Source: Pleomorphomonas sp. PLEO (GTDB lineage: Bacteria; Pseudomonadota; Alphaproteobacteria; Rhizobiales; Pleomorphomonadaceae). From it: a DNA stretch of 64,000 nucleotides. The first letter of the stretch is position 1. Each line of letters begins with the position of its first letter. The stretch is taken from contig NZ_CP166625.1 of the NCBI RefSeq assembly GCF_041320595.1, positions 4,462,001-4,526,000 of the forward strand. Reading direction: 5' to 3'. Positions 49,208-57,922 of the stretch are shown in pieces. The notes beneath the pieces were generated by a model. That model did not search any database and had not been told where the DNA came from. It worked only from the letters and a program-made list of their open reading frames with translations. A program made the translations under genes and the position numbers.

Positions 49208-50296
49208 GTGAATACCCAGCCTGCCGCAGCGGCTTTTGCCGCCGAAGAATCGGCCTCCGGCGAATTTCGCGAACCTGTCGTTGCGCTTTCCGGCGTCAGC
49301 CGCAGCTTCGGCCCGACACGCGCTCTCGACGATCTGTCGCTGACCGTGCGGCGCGGCGAAATCCTCGGCATCATCGGCCGCTCCGGCGCCGGCAAATCGA
49401 CGCTGATCCGCTGCCTCAATGGTCTCGAGCGCCCTGACAGCGGCCGCATCGAGATCGAAGGCCGCGATATCGTCGGCCTGTCCGAAGGCGAGCTACAACC
49501 GATCCGCCGCAAGATCGGCATGATCTTCCAGCACTTTAATCTGATGTCTGCGAAGACGGTATTGGACAACGTTGCGCTACCACTGAAGATCGCTGGCTGG
49601 AGCAAGGCCAAACGGCGGGTGAGAGCGCTGGAGCTGCTCGACCTTGTTGGCTTGGCGGAAAAGTCTAGTTCCTATCCGTCAGCGCTATCGGGGGGTCAAA
49701 AGCAGCGTGTCGGCATTGCCCGCGCACTCTCGGCCCGCCCTGCTCTCCTTCTTTCGGATGAGGCAACATCGGCCCTCGATCCGGAGACCACGCGCTCCAT
49801 TCTGGCGCTCCTGAAAGACATCAATCGCAAGCTTGGCGTGACGGTGGTTCTCATCACTCATGAGATGGAGGTGGTGCGAACCATCGGCGACCGCGTAGCG
49901 GTGATCGAGGCAGGCCGCATCATTGAGGAAGGAGAGGTCTGGCACGTCTTCTCCGATCCCAAGACAGAGCTGACGCAGAGCCTTCTCTCGGGTGTCAGGC
50001 CACAGTTGCCAGCGCATATCGCCTCGCGTCTTGCGCCGGAAGGTAGCGAGGCGGTGCTTGGCGTCGACCTCACAGATCCCGGGTTAGGCAATGGCCTGCT
50101 GTCAGACATCCTGTCTCGCCTGCCGTCTGCGCATTTTCTGCACGGCGGTATCGACCATATCCACGACCAGCCCGTCGCCCGCTTCTTCTTGACCGTTCCG
50201 CGCAAGCCTGTCGGCCTCGTCGACGAGACCACCGCCTATCTCCGGTCCATCAACGCCCGTGTCGAGGTGCTCGGTCATGTCTCCCGTCCTGTTTAA
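49208..50296 (+). CDS. metN: Methionine ABC transporter ATP-binding protein
   Basis: MetN (362 aa). The ATPase core has GRSGAGKST (about residues 60-68), FQHFNLMSAKTV, LSGGQKQRV (about 162-170) and LLLSDEATSALDPE. From about residue 280 to the end lies the C-terminal regulatory NIL/C2 domain, where methionine binding causes trans-inhibition. A 25-residue Ala/Glu-rich extension precedes the usual start. The initiation codon is GTG 49208; the ribosome site is weak (AGGAAGGA 12 bases away). Its 3' end overlaps metI by 20 bases. Confidence 0.94.
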   Translation: MNTQPAAAAFAAEESASGEFREPVVALSGVSRSFGPTRALDDLSLTVRRGEILGIIGRSGAGKSTLIRCLNGLERPDSGRIEIEGRDIVGLSEGELQPIRRKIGMIFQHFNLMSAKTVLDNVALPLKIAGWSKAKRRVRALELLDLVGLAEKSSSYPSALSGGQKQRVGIARALSARPALLLSDEATSALDPETTRSILALLKDINRKLGVTVVLITHEMEVVRTIGDRVAVIEAGRIIEEGEVWHVFSDPKTELTQSLLSGVRPQLPAHIASRLAPEGSEAVLGVDLTDPGLGNGLLSDILSRLPSAHFLHGGIDHIHDQPVARFFLTVPRKPVGLVDETTAYLRSINARVEVLGHVSRPV

Positions 50297-50933
50297 CTTA
50301 CTGCTCCAGTCGATCTGGGAGACAATTGTCATGACGCTGGCTTCCGGCGTCATCTCCTTCGTCGCCGGCTTGCCACTGGCTCTTATCCTGGTGGCCACCG
50401 ACCGTGGCGGCATCGCCGAGAACCTCGGCATCAACCGGGCGCTCGGCTGGGTGATCAATGGCTTCCGGTCGGTGCCGTTCATTATTCTCCTGGTAGCGCT
50501 GATTCCGCTGACCCGACTTCTCGTCGGAACCTCGCTCGGTACGGCGGCCGCCATTGTGCCGCTGGCCATCGCCGCCGCGCCATATTACGCCCGCGTCGCC
50601 GAGGTCTCACTCCGCGAAGTCGATCCGGGTCTCATCGAGGCTGCGCGCGCCATGGGTGGTAACCGCTGGACGATCGTGCGCGAGGTACTGGTGCCGGAGG
50701 CGCTACCGGGAATCGTCGCCGGGTTTACGGTGACTCTGGTCACCCTGATTGGCGCCTCTGCCATGGCCGGAGCCATCGGCGCCGGCGGTCTCGGCGACCT
50801 TGCCATCCGCTATGGCTACCAGCGCTTCGAGACCGGCGTGATGATCGCCGTCGTTGCCGTGCTGATCGTACTGGTCTGCGGCATTCAATGGCTCGGAGAC
50901 CGCCTGGTCGCCCGGCTCGATCACCGCGCCTGA
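50277..50933 (+). CDS. metI: Methionine ABC transporter permease
   Basis: MetI (218 aa), five-helix permease. The EAA loop is EVDPGLIEAARAMGGNRWTIVREVLVPEALP (about residues 116-146), typical of MetI/D-methionine permeases, with NGFRSVPFIILLVALIPLTR earlier. ATG 50277 (MSPVLFNLLL) overlaps the metN end and is the natural start; a frame from 50259 is not supported. Confidence 0.94.
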   Translation: MSPVLFNLLLQSIWETIVMTLASGVISFVAGLPLALILVATDRGGIAENLGINRALGWVINGFRSVPFIILLVALIPLTRLLVGTSLGTAAAIVPLAIAAAPYYARVAEVSLREVDPGLIEAARAMGGNRWTIVREVLVPEALPGIVAGFTVTLVTLIGASAMAGAIGAGGLGDLAIRYGYQRFETGVMIAVVAVLIVLVCGIQWLGDRLVARLDHRA

Positions 50934-51467
50934 AGCGCTTCTATACATTCCCTACCTGAACGAGCGCCTTGCCCGCGTCTCGCAGATGGCGTCCCGTCGT
51001 GGAACGTTCATGCCGTCTGACCGGCACTGGCACGACCTGAAAGACGGCTGCCCCGACGGCAACCCGCAAGACGAGCAGATTGAACTCAGAAACATATGAA
51101 ACGCCCATTTCATACGTTAGTATGAGCCATGCCTAGCGCCCTCAACTCCCCATGCCATATCCCAGTGCAATTAGTCGCTGATAATCAGTGGTTTAAAGAA
51201 ATTAAATAGCATTGCGCACGGTCTTTAGTCGAAAGCCATAGGTTTTCGCTCGCCTGAAAAGGGCTTGACGGCATCGGCACGCCGTGGAACTAATCTTCCA
51301 TTATAAGCGGAAAAACAGTCGCTTCATTCTTAATCGAATGAAGTCCGGGAGGAGACCGGTCTGCGGGGAGCCGACCGGTTGAAGGTGGGAGAAGACGGTC
51401 AAGCAGCGAAGCCGGTTCCGGGCGGCGCGGCGACCTGTTGTTCAGCACCGCAATCGAGGTATCGGAA
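50934..51467. other. Intergenic region between metI and the inositol importer
   Basis: A 37-codon frame at 50986-51099 (MASRRGTFMPSDRHWHD, then CPDG) has no ribosome site and I do not call it a gene. An inverted repeat TATGAAA-N6-TTTCATA is at 51095-51114. The right half is a promoter region: TTGACG at 51265-51270, an IolR-type operator at 51286-51299 and a purine-rich leader to 51467. Confidence 0.4.
51286..51299. promoter_or_regulatory. IolR-type operator, inositol importer promoter
   Basis: GGAA-CTAATC-TTCC, extended to TGGAA-N6-TTCCA (51285-51300). GGAA-N6-TTCC is the reported binding core of rhizobial RpiR-type IolR. It lies over the likely -10 of the TTGACG promoter. Confidence 0.75.
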
Positions 51468-52979
51468 ATGGTCGCCGATGGAATCCTGCTGAGAGTCAAG
51501 GGCCTAACCAAGAAGTTTCCCGGCGTCGTTGCGCTGGACGGGGTGGATATCGAGGCGCGAGCCGGTGAGATTCACGGCATCTGCGGCGAGAACGGCGCCG
51601 GCAAGTCGACCCTGATCAAGATGCTTACCGGCGCTCACACGCCCGACAGCGGCACAATCGAATTTGACGGCGTGACCTACACGTCCCTGGATCCCCGTCG
51701 GGCGATGGGCATCGGCATTGGCTGCATTTACCAGGAACTGAGCCTCATCCCGCACCTCAGCGTGGCCGAGAACATCTTCCTTGGGCGAGAGATGTACCTG
51801 GCGGAGTCGCTGAACATCCTCGACCGCGCCCAGATGAACGCAAAGGCGGCGGAGCTGCTCGCCGACCTCGGGCTCGCCGTGTCACCGACTGCCAGACTCG
51901 GCACCCTCGGCGTCGGCCACCAGCAGATGGTCGAGATCTGCCGTGCCGTCTGGTCGAACGCCAAACTGATCATCATGGACGAGCCAACGTCCAGCCTGAG
52001 CGAAAAGGAAGCCCACGACCTTTTCCGGGTGATGGCTCGCATGAAGGAGCGCGGCGTCGGTATCCTGTTCATCTCCCACCGGCTCGACGAGGTGCGCGAC
52101 AATTGCGACACCGTGACGGTGATGCGCGACGGGCGCACCATCGAGTCCTTCACCATGAAGGGCCGTTCGGTTGCCGACATTATCCAGCTCATGGTCGGCC
52201 GTAGCATCCAGAACAAATACCCCAAGGAGCCGGCACCGCAGGGCGACGTCGTTCTTTCTGTTCGCAATCTCAGCCGAAAGGGCGTGCTGCACGACATCTC
52301 CTTCGACCTCAAGGCGGGAGAGGTGCTCGGCTTTGCCGGCCTGGTCGGCGCCGGACGCACCGAGACGGCGCGCGCCATTACCGGAGCCGACCCCTATGAC
52401 TCCGGCTCCATCGAGGTCTTCGGCAAGCCGGTGAAAATCCGCCAGCCACTCGATTCCATCAACGCCGGCATCGCCTTCCTGACGGAAAACCGCAAGGAGC
52501 AGGGCCTTATCCTGATCCAGAGCGTCGCCTTCAACGCGACCATCGTCAAGATGGAGAAGTATGGCAAGGCCGGCTGGCTGAGCCTGAAACGCCTTAGAGA
52601 CACTGCCAGGAAAATCTGCGCCGAAATGCGGCTCAAGACGTCTGGCATGGACATGCTGGTCGGCAAGCTATCAGGCGGAAACCAGCAGAAGGTGGTGATC
52701 GCCAAGTGGCTGCTGTCCAACGCCAAGATCTTCATCTTCGATGAGCCAACACGCGGCATCGACGTGGGCGCGAAGGTGGAAGTCTACAAGCTTATCAACC
52801 AGCTGGTCGCGGACGGCGCCGGCGTCATCATCATCTGCTCGGAAATGGAAGAGGTGATGGGCATGGCCGATCGCATCCTCGTCATGCACGAGGGCGAGAT
52901 CACCGGCGAGATGACGCAGGCTGAAGCGACGCAGGAAAAGATCATGTACGCCGCGTCCGGCTTCAAACAGGCCTCCTGA
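51468..52979 (+). CDS. iatA: Inositol-type sugar ABC transporter ATP-binding protein, double-domain
   Basis: A 503-residue RbsA-type tandem ATPase. The first NBD: GENGAGKST (about residues 38-46), IYQELSLIPHLSV, LGVGHQQMVEICRA and LIIMDEPTSSLSEKE. The second NBD: GLVGAGRTET, LSGGNQQKVVIAKWL and IFIFDEPTRGIDVG. ATG 51468 has GAGG eight bases ahead; a TTG at 51438 is the only reason the open frame is longer. The IolR-like operator and the downstream iol genes point to myo-inositol, as in the Caulobacter ibpA-iatA-iatP system. Substrate is inferred from context. Confidence 0.88.
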   Translation: MVADGILLRVKGLTKKFPGVVALDGVDIEARAGEIHGICGENGAGKSTLIKMLTGAHTPDSGTIEFDGVTYTSLDPRRAMGIGIGCIYQELSLIPHLSVAENIFLGREMYLAESLNILDRAQMNAKAAELLADLGLAVSPTARLGTLGVGHQQMVEICRAVWSNAKLIIMDEPTSSLSEKEAHDLFRVMARMKERGVGILFISHRLDEVRDNCDTVTVMRDGRTIESFTMKGRSVADIIQLMVGRSIQNKYPKEPAPQGDVVLSVRNLSRKGVLHDISFDLKAGEVLGFAGLVGAGRTETARAITGADPYDSGSIEVFGKPVKIRQPLDSINAGIAFLTENRKEQGLILIQSVAFNATIVKMEKYGKAGWLSLKRLRDTARKICAEMRLKTSGMDMLVGKLSGGNQQKVVIAKWLLSNAKIFIFDEPTRGIDVGAKVEVYKLINQLVADGAGVIIICSEMEEVMGMADRILVMHEGEITGEMTQAEATQEKIMYAASGFKQAS

Positions 52980-53047
52980 CCCAAGACACCGACCAGCTTT
53001 CCCCGGCCCCGCGCGGCCGGACCGCATTCCGTAGAAGGAATTTTTTG

Positions 53048-54061
53048 ATGTCCAACGACGTCCTGACCAATAACGATAAGCTGCCAGGCGTGAAAGCGAC
53101 CGCCAGACGCGATGCCATGACGGAGAAACTCTACCAACTCGGCGTCCTGCTCAGTCTGATCTTGCTGTGCGCAGTCATGACCGTCCTGTCGCCCCGCTTC
53201 CTGACCATGGACAACCTGATGAACGTCGCATCTCAGGCGGCGGTCAGCGCCATCGTATCGATCGGGATGTTTCTCGCTATCCTGACGTCAGGCATCGATC
53301 TGTCCGTCGGCTCGGTACTAGCCCTGTCCACCATGATAATGGGCATCGCCTCCGATCGCTGGGGTCTCAATCCCTATCTCTGCATCGCGATCTGCCTCGG
53401 TTCTGGCTCGCTGTTGGGACTTTTCAATGGCCTCCTGCTGACCAAGCTGCGCCTGCCGCATCCCTTCATCTCGACCATGGGCACCAAGCAAATGGCTCGC
53501 GGTATCGCGCTGTTTGTAACCGCCGCCGCCCCGATCAGCATGTTCCCCGATGAAATCCAGTTTCTCGGGAACACTTCCTTCGGCCAGGTGCCCGTCAGCT
53601 TTATCCTGGTCGCAATCCTTTACATCGGCATGTACTTCTTTCTGACCCGTACCTCGACCGGTCGCTACATCTACGCCGTTGGCGGCAACAAAGAAGCAGC
53701 ACGTCTATCGGGCATCAAGGTCAACAACATTCTGAACCTTGTTTACACGATCTCCGGCTTCACGGCCGCACTCGCCGGCCTTGTGCTTGCCGGACGCGTC
53801 AATGCCGTCTACCCGCTGGCCGGCCTCGACTACGACACAGATGCCATCGCGGCGGTCATCATTGGCGGCGCCAGCTTCTTTGGCGGTGTCGGCTCGATCG
53901 CCAATACCATCATCGGCGTGCTCTTGATCGCAGTGCTGCGCAACGGCCTCAATCTCTTGAACGTCGACAGCGCCATCCAAACGTTTGCCATCGGTGCGGT
54001 CATTGTAATCGCAGTGGCAATCGACGTCCTTCGCCAGAATGTCATGAAGTCCGCCCGTTGA
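53048..54061 (+). CDS. iatP: Inositol-type sugar ABC transporter permease
   Basis: A 337-residue CUT2 permease with about nine hydrophobic segments. ILTSGIDLSVGSVLALSTMIMG (about residues 79-100), GLLLTKLRLPHPFISTMGTKQMARGIA, YAVGGNKEAARLSGIKV and AVIIGGASFFGGVGSI are typical. ATG 53048 follows AAGGA at 8 bases. Unlike rhaP/rhaQ, only one permease gene is present, so it should homodimerise, as RbsC does. Confidence 0.88.
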   Translation: MSNDVLTNNDKLPGVKATARRDAMTEKLYQLGVLLSLILLCAVMTVLSPRFLTMDNLMNVASQAAVSAIVSIGMFLAILTSGIDLSVGSVLALSTMIMGIASDRWGLNPYLCIAICLGSGSLLGLFNGLLLTKLRLPHPFISTMGTKQMARGIALFVTAAAPISMFPDEIQFLGNTSFGQVPVSFILVAILYIGMYFFLTRTSTGRYIYAVGGNKEAARLSGIKVNNILNLVYTISGFTAALAGLVLAGRVNAVYPLAGLDYDTDAIAAVIIGGASFFGGVGSIANTIIGVLLIAVLRNGLNLLNVDSAIQTFAIGAVIVIAVAIDVLRQNVMKSAR

Positions 54062-54135
54062 GCGCAGCTCTCTGCGGACCGATCGACCCGTCCTACGTCC
54101 ACACATGGTTCCGATCTTTGGAACGGACGTAACGA

Positions 54136-54162
54136 GGTCTCGTAACGAGGAGATACGAGACC
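54136..54162 (+). promoter_or_regulatory. Hairpin ahead of ibpA
   Basis: GGTCTCGT (54136-54143) pairs with ACGAGACC (54155-54162), in the 134-base gap between permease and binding protein genes. Could stabilise the downstream ibpA mRNA. Confidence 0.5.
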
Positions 54163-54195
54163 GTTAAACCGACTAATCTTACTGGGAGTGAGACC

Positions 54196-55161
54196 ATGAA
54201 CCGGAGAACTTTCGTTGCTGCCCTGATGGCCGGTGCCTTCGCCGTCGCGGTGCTGCCTGCTATCACCAGCCTCAGCAGCCCCGCTGCGGCCGCCGAAAAA
54301 GTGAAGATCGCCGTCGTCCTCAAGACGCTGTCGAGCCAGTACTGGAAAATCGTCGCCGCCGGCGCTCAGGCCGCAGCCGACAAGAACAACGTCGACCTGA
54401 TCGTGCTCGGGCCGCCGACCGAAGATGCCGTTGAGCAGCAGATCAACATGGTGCAGGACGTGCTCGCTCAGAAGCCCGACGCCCTGATCTTCTCTCCGTC
54501 GCAGCCCGACACCGCCGTCAACGTCATCACCAAGGTTCGCAAGGCTGGCGTTCCGGTTCTGCTGGTCGACACCGGCATGCCCGAGAAGTTCACCGACTAC
54601 GCCTCCTTCATCGGCACCGATAACATCGCTGCCGGCAAGGCGGGTGGCGAGGCGCTGCTCAAGGTGCTCAAGAAGGGCGACAAGGTGCTGCTGCTCGACG
54701 GCGCGCCGGGCAATCCGAGCATGACCCAGCGTTGCGATGGCGCCAAGCAGGTGCTGGAAGCGGCGGGCATCGAGATCGCCGCGCGTCAGCCGGCCTACTC
54801 GGACCGCGAAAAAGCCTATACCGTAACGCAGAACGTTCTGCAGACGACGCCTGATATCGCCGGCGTGTTCGCCGGCAACGATGAGGAAGCCCTCGGCGCC
54901 CTCCGCGCCCTCAAGCAGAGCGGCAAGGAAGTTCCGATCATTGGCGTCGATGCCAACAGCGACAACCTCAAGGCCATTCTGGCTGGTGACCTCTACGGCT
55001 CCATCGCCCAGGGCAACTACGACATGGGTCGTCTCGGCGTCGAGAAGGCCCTCGAGATCATCGCTGGCAAGACCATCGACAAGCGCATCGACTCCGGCGC
55101 CACCTTGATCACCAAGGAAAACGCCCAGCAGTTGGTGGATTTCCGCGCCTCGATCAAGTGA
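54196..55161 (+). CDS. ibpA: Inositol-type sugar ABC transporter binding protein
   Basis: A 321-residue periplasmic binding protein of the RbsB fold. Signal peptide NRRTFVAALMAGAFAVAVLP through SPAAAA (about residue 33). The mature protein reads VKIAVVLKTLSSQYWKIVAAGAQ, QQINMVQDVLAQKPDALIFSPSQPDTAV, GVPVLLVDTGMP, FIGTDNIAAGKAGGEALL and GVFAGNDEEALGALRALK. A GGGAG ribosome site precedes ATG 54196. Gene order ATPase-permease-binding protein is unlike rhaSTPQ. Inositol as ligand is inferred from the operator and neighbours. Confidence 0.88.
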   Translation: MNRRTFVAALMAGAFAVAVLPAITSLSSPAAAAEKVKIAVVLKTLSSQYWKIVAAGAQAAADKNNVDLIVLGPPTEDAVEQQINMVQDVLAQKPDALIFSPSQPDTAVNVITKVRKAGVPVLLVDTGMPEKFTDYASFIGTDNIAAGKAGGEALLKVLKKGDKVLLLDGAPGNPSMTQRCDGAKQVLEAAGIEIAARQPAYSDREKAYTVTQNVLQTTPDIAGVFAGNDEEALGALRALKQSGKEVPIIGVDANSDNLKAILAGDLYGSIAQGNYDMGRLGVEKALEIIAGKTIDKRIDSGATLITKENAQQLVDFRASIK

Positions 55162-55191
55162 TCCCTACTGCCTAAGTTTGCAGAAAATATC

Positions 55192-55217
55192 GGCGAGGCG
55201 GCTTCAGTCGCCTCGCC
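55192..55217 (+). terminator. Hairpin terminator after ibpA
   Basis: GGCGAGGCG (55192-55200) and CGCCTCGCC (55209-55217) form a 9-bp stem 30 bases after the ibpA stop; the T-run is poor, so termination may be partial. The following 224 bases to 55441 show no gene. Confidence 0.6.
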
Positions 55218-55441
55218 ACTTGCTTGGGCAGACAGTTCACCCTCGATCGAGCCCCGCCGGTGGATGACCGGCCGTCAGGCAATTCAGCCCGCGGCGTCAG
55301 CCGAACCAGGACCGGCGACAGGGGTGTCGATATTAAGCTTGAATCGTTTTTCGGAACCTTAACGCCTATCTGCGTGCGCCTGTTGCGCCGGTCAATCAAG
55401 AAGCTGGCGCCAAGCGCCACCAACCACAAGGTATCTCCTTC

Positions 55442-56446
55442 ATGTCCGCTTCCGTCCGCATCGGCATTGTAGGCCTTGGCCGGCTCGGCCGACGCCACGC
55501 CGAAAACCTAGCCCTCCGCGTACCCGGCGCCTCCCTGGTGGCGGCTGCGAGCCCCATTCCAGAAGAACGAGCCTGGGCCGAGGCAACGCTCCCCGGCGTC
55601 ACGACCTATTCCGGCCTGCCCGAACTGCTCGGCCACCCCGATCTCGACGCCGTCTGGCTGGTCACACCGACTTCTCTACACGCCGATCAAGTGATCATCG
55701 CCCTCGAAGCCGGCAAGCATGTGTTCTGCGAGAAGCCGCTCGCCCTTGAGACAGCCGATTGCGACAAGGTCATCGCAGTTGCCAACAAGCGCCCGAGCCA
55801 ATTGGTGATGATCGGCTTCATGCGCCGGTTCGATCCGGCCTATGCCGAAGCCAAGCGCCTGATCGCTACCGGCGAACTCGGCGACGTGTTCTCGATCAGT
55901 TGCCGGTCGGAGGATCCTGTCGATCCCGATGGCTTCTTCGTGCGCTTCGCTCCGACATCGGGCGGCATCTTCCTCGACTGCTGCATCCATGACATCGATC
56001 TCGTCCGCTGGATGCTCGATGGAGCCGAAGTTTCGTCGGTCAGCGCGGCCGGCAGCCGCATCATGTATCCGGCGCTCGGTAGTTGCGGCGATGTCGACAA
56101 TGGCTTTGCCACTGTCACATTCAAGGGCGGCCAAGTGGCCACCTTCCATGTTTCCCGCACGTCTCACCGTGGCTACGAAGCAGCCATGACCGTTTCCGGC
56201 ACCCGTGGCGGTCTCGACATCGGCCGGAGCGTGCCGCGTCGTCCAGTCGCATTGGAAACTCATGGTTGCCGGCAGATCGAAGGCCAGGTGGACTTCTTCG
56301 AGCGGTTCGGCGATGCCTTCCTGCACGAAGCGCGCGCTTTTGTCGAAGCCGTCCAGACCGGCGGCCCGACGCCGAGCAGCATAGCCGACGCCCGTGAGGC
56401 AACGCGGCTTGCCTGCGCCATGCGCCAAGCGCTGGTCGTCGGCTGA
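55442..56446 (+). CDS. Gfo/Idh/MocA oxidoreductase, probable inositol dehydrogenase
   Basis: A 334-residue NAD(P)-dependent sugar/inositol dehydrogenase. The Rossmann motif is IGIVGLGRLGRRHAENL (about residues 7-23); the catalytic Lys lies in VFCEKPLALE (about 95-104); the C-terminal domain has GGIFLDCCIHDIDLVRWML with the conserved Asp-x-x-x-His. It is only about as similar to idhA (59400) as typical family paralogues, so it may act on another isomer such as scyllo- or D-chiro-inositol. It follows the importer after a hairpin and ends in a strong terminator. Confidence 0.87.
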   Translation: MSASVRIGIVGLGRLGRRHAENLALRVPGASLVAAASPIPEERAWAEATLPGVTTYSGLPELLGHPDLDAVWLVTPTSLHADQVIIALEAGKHVFCEKPLALETADCDKVIAVANKRPSQLVMIGFMRRFDPAYAEAKRLIATGELGDVFSISCRSEDPVDPDGFFVRFAPTSGGIFLDCCIHDIDLVRWMLDGAEVSSVSAAGSRIMYPALGSCGDVDNGFATVTFKGGQVATFHVSRTSHRGYEAAMTVSGTRGGLDIGRSVPRRPVALETHGCRQIEGQVDFFERFGDAFLHEARAFVEAVQTGGPTPSSIADAREATRLACAMRQALVVG

Positions 56447-56499
56447 CCGCGGCGAGGGAGCGTGGACGGGACGCTCCCTACCCTTTCCCAAGACATTGT

Positions 56500-56530
56500 C
56501 CGGAGACGGTCGCCGTCTCCGGCTTTTTTT
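56500..56530 (+). terminator. Rho-independent terminator
   Basis: CCGGAGACGG-TCG-CCGTCTCCGG followed by C and seven Ts, 54 bases after the dehydrogenase stop. Confidence 0.95.
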
Positions 56531-56591
56531 GCGGAAACATCCTTTGTCGCAGGACCGTTGCCCAGCTAGCGACATCGGCCGAGACGATCAA

Positions 56592-56698
56592 CTAGAGCGC
56601 TGTTCGATCTGACTGAATCAGATCGGCGCTCTAGATTCTTGTTTTGAAAGCATTATATTGTCGATCCGCGTTTCACCCCGGCCGGTTGATGCTCTAGG
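56592..56698 (+). repeat. Dispersed rhizobial-type intergenic palindromic repeat
   Basis: An imperfect palindrome, TAGAGCGCTGTTCGATCTGA (56593-56612) against TCAGATCGGCGCTCTA (56618-56633), is followed by CTTGTTTTGAAAGCATTAT, CCGCGTTTCACC and GATGCTCTAGG. This is the layout of the composite GAGCGC...GATGCTCTAG elements found in many copies in rhizobial genomes, and it parallels the element at 17575-17677. Confidence 0.75.
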
Positions 56699-56707
56699 AC
56701 AAACGAA

Positions 56708-56737
56708 AGCCCCCTGAAGACGACGCTCCAGGGGGCT
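56708..56737 (-). terminator. Rho-independent terminator of iolE
   Basis: Minus strand AGCCCCCTG pairs with CAGGGGGCT around an 11-12 base loop, followed by TTTCGTTT, starting 23 bases after the iolE stop. Confidence 0.85.
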
Positions 56738-56759
56738 AATTTCACGTTGGGAGGCTAAA

Positions 56760-57641
56760 TCAGCTACGGCCGGCCTCAGCCAGGAAGCGCTTCAGGTTGC
56801 TGATGCCCATGTTGACGTACTTCTTCGGATTGGCCTTCTCGGGGTCCTGCTCGGCTTCGAGAACGACCCAGCCCGAATAATTCGGCAGCGCCTTGAAGAC
56901 GCCCGTGAAGTCGATCGAACCATCGCCGGGAACCGTGTAGACGCCTTCGAGAACGGCATCGAGGAACGACCAGCCTTCAGCCAGCGCCTTCTTGGCGATC
57001 GGCGTACGGACGTCCTTGGTGTGGACGTGGCCGATGCGATCGGCGTATTTGCGCGCCATGGCCACGGCATCGCCACCGCCCCAGGTCATGTGGCCCGTGT
57101 CGAGGAGAAGCTTAACCGCCGGGCCCGTACCGGCCATGAAGCGATCGACTTCCTCAGGCGTCTGAACGACCGTGCCCATGTGATGGTGATAGACGACCTG
57201 CAAGCCATAGCCCTTCACCAGTTCGGCGAAGCGGGTCATGCGCGGCAGGAAGACAGCCCATTCGGCATCGGTAAGAACGGGGCGGCTCGTGAGCGGCGCC
57301 GACTTGGTGCCGTGCACGGTGCGGGTGCACTCGCAGACGACCAAGACTTCGGCTCCCGCTTCCTTGCGCCACTTCAGGTCATTCTGAGCGGCGGCAAATT
57401 CGGCATCGGCATCGCGCTCGAGCAGGAAGGTGGAATACCAGCCGGAGACGAAGACCATCCCGTAGTCGGCCAGCAGCTTCTTCAGCGCAGGGCCATCCTC
57501 GGGCAGCTTGTGGCCCTTCTCCATGCCCTGAATGCCCGCGTCGCGCGCTTCGCTGAGGCACTGCTCGACGGAAATGTCACCACCGATTTCCCACAGGTCA
57601 TCGTTCGACCAGCAGATGGGATTGGCGCCAATGCGAATCAT
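56760..57641 (-). CDS. iolE: Myo-inosose-2 dehydratase
   Basis: IolE (293 aa) dehydrates 2-keto-myo-inositol to 3D-(3,5/4)-trihydroxycyclohexane-1,2-dione. The TIM-barrel sequence starts IRIGANPICWSNDDLWEIGGD and contains GIQGMEKGHKLPEDG (about residues 37-51), VVYHHHMGTVVQTPEEVDRFM (about 148-168), LLLDTGHMTWGGGDA (about 180-194), IGHVHTKDVR and WVVLEAEQDPEKA, in which the His, Asp and Glu metal ligands lie. ATG 57641 follows GGGAGAG. It is transcribed alone on the minus strand, away from iolC and iolD, with an IolR-type operator 125 bases upstream. Confidence 0.95.
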   Translation of the reverse strand: MIRIGANPICWSNDDLWEIGGDISVEQCLSEARDAGIQGMEKGHKLPEDGPALKKLLADYGMVFVSGWYSTFLLERDADAEFAAAQNDLKWRKEAGAEVLVVCECTRTVHGTKSAPLTSRPVLTDAEWAVFLPRMTRFAELVKGYGLQVVYHHHMGTVVQTPEEVDRFMAGTGPAVKLLLDTGHMTWGGGDAVAMARKYADRIGHVHTKDVRTPIAKKALAEGWSFLDAVLEGVYTVPGDGSIDFTGVFKALPNYSGWVVLEAEQDPEKANPKKYVNMGISNLKRFLAEAGRS

Positions 57642-57765
57642 ATTTTCTCTCCCAGTAGCCGCCGCGGCACGAGCTCTCGGCCGACCGGGCTGTTCTTTGC
57701 CAATGCTCTATCGGGCAGGCCCCAAGGTCCGTTCGGAAGCCACTCTCCCAGGCGAACGACGCGGT

Positions 57766-57779
57766 GGAATAAGCATTCC
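57766..57779. promoter_or_regulatory. IolR-type operator upstream of iolE
   Basis: GGAA-TAAGCA-TTCC, with flanks TGGAA and TTCCG. It is in the 281-base gap between iolE and the RpiR gene, both on the minus strand. Confidence 0.7.
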
Positions 57780-57922
57780 GACCTCAGCCCGCACCAAGGA
57801 TGATCTTCCGCCGCGAGGACCGTTTAGGGTGTTTGTTGGGGCAGAGGAGGCAGTTCGGCTGAACGCTGCCACGGCACCCATCAGATCCGCCTATTTCCGA
57901 TCTGCTTATTCTTTATTTCATT

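Noticed and set aside
50986-51099. 37-codon frame downstream of metI
   Set aside because: No ribosome site or known motif; could be a gene remnant but cannot be supported.
51353-51362. A third copy of AGACCGGTCT, identical to the core of the LacI operator at 10408-10417
   Set aside because: Its flanks (AGG...GCG) do not match TGT...CCA, it lies downstream of the likely promoter in a purine-rich leader, and this operon already has an IolR-type site. Treated as coincidence.
57735-57748. GGAA-GCCACT-CTCC, a weak IolR-like site near iolE
   Set aside because: One mismatch, asymmetric flanks, and an exact site is only 17 bases away.
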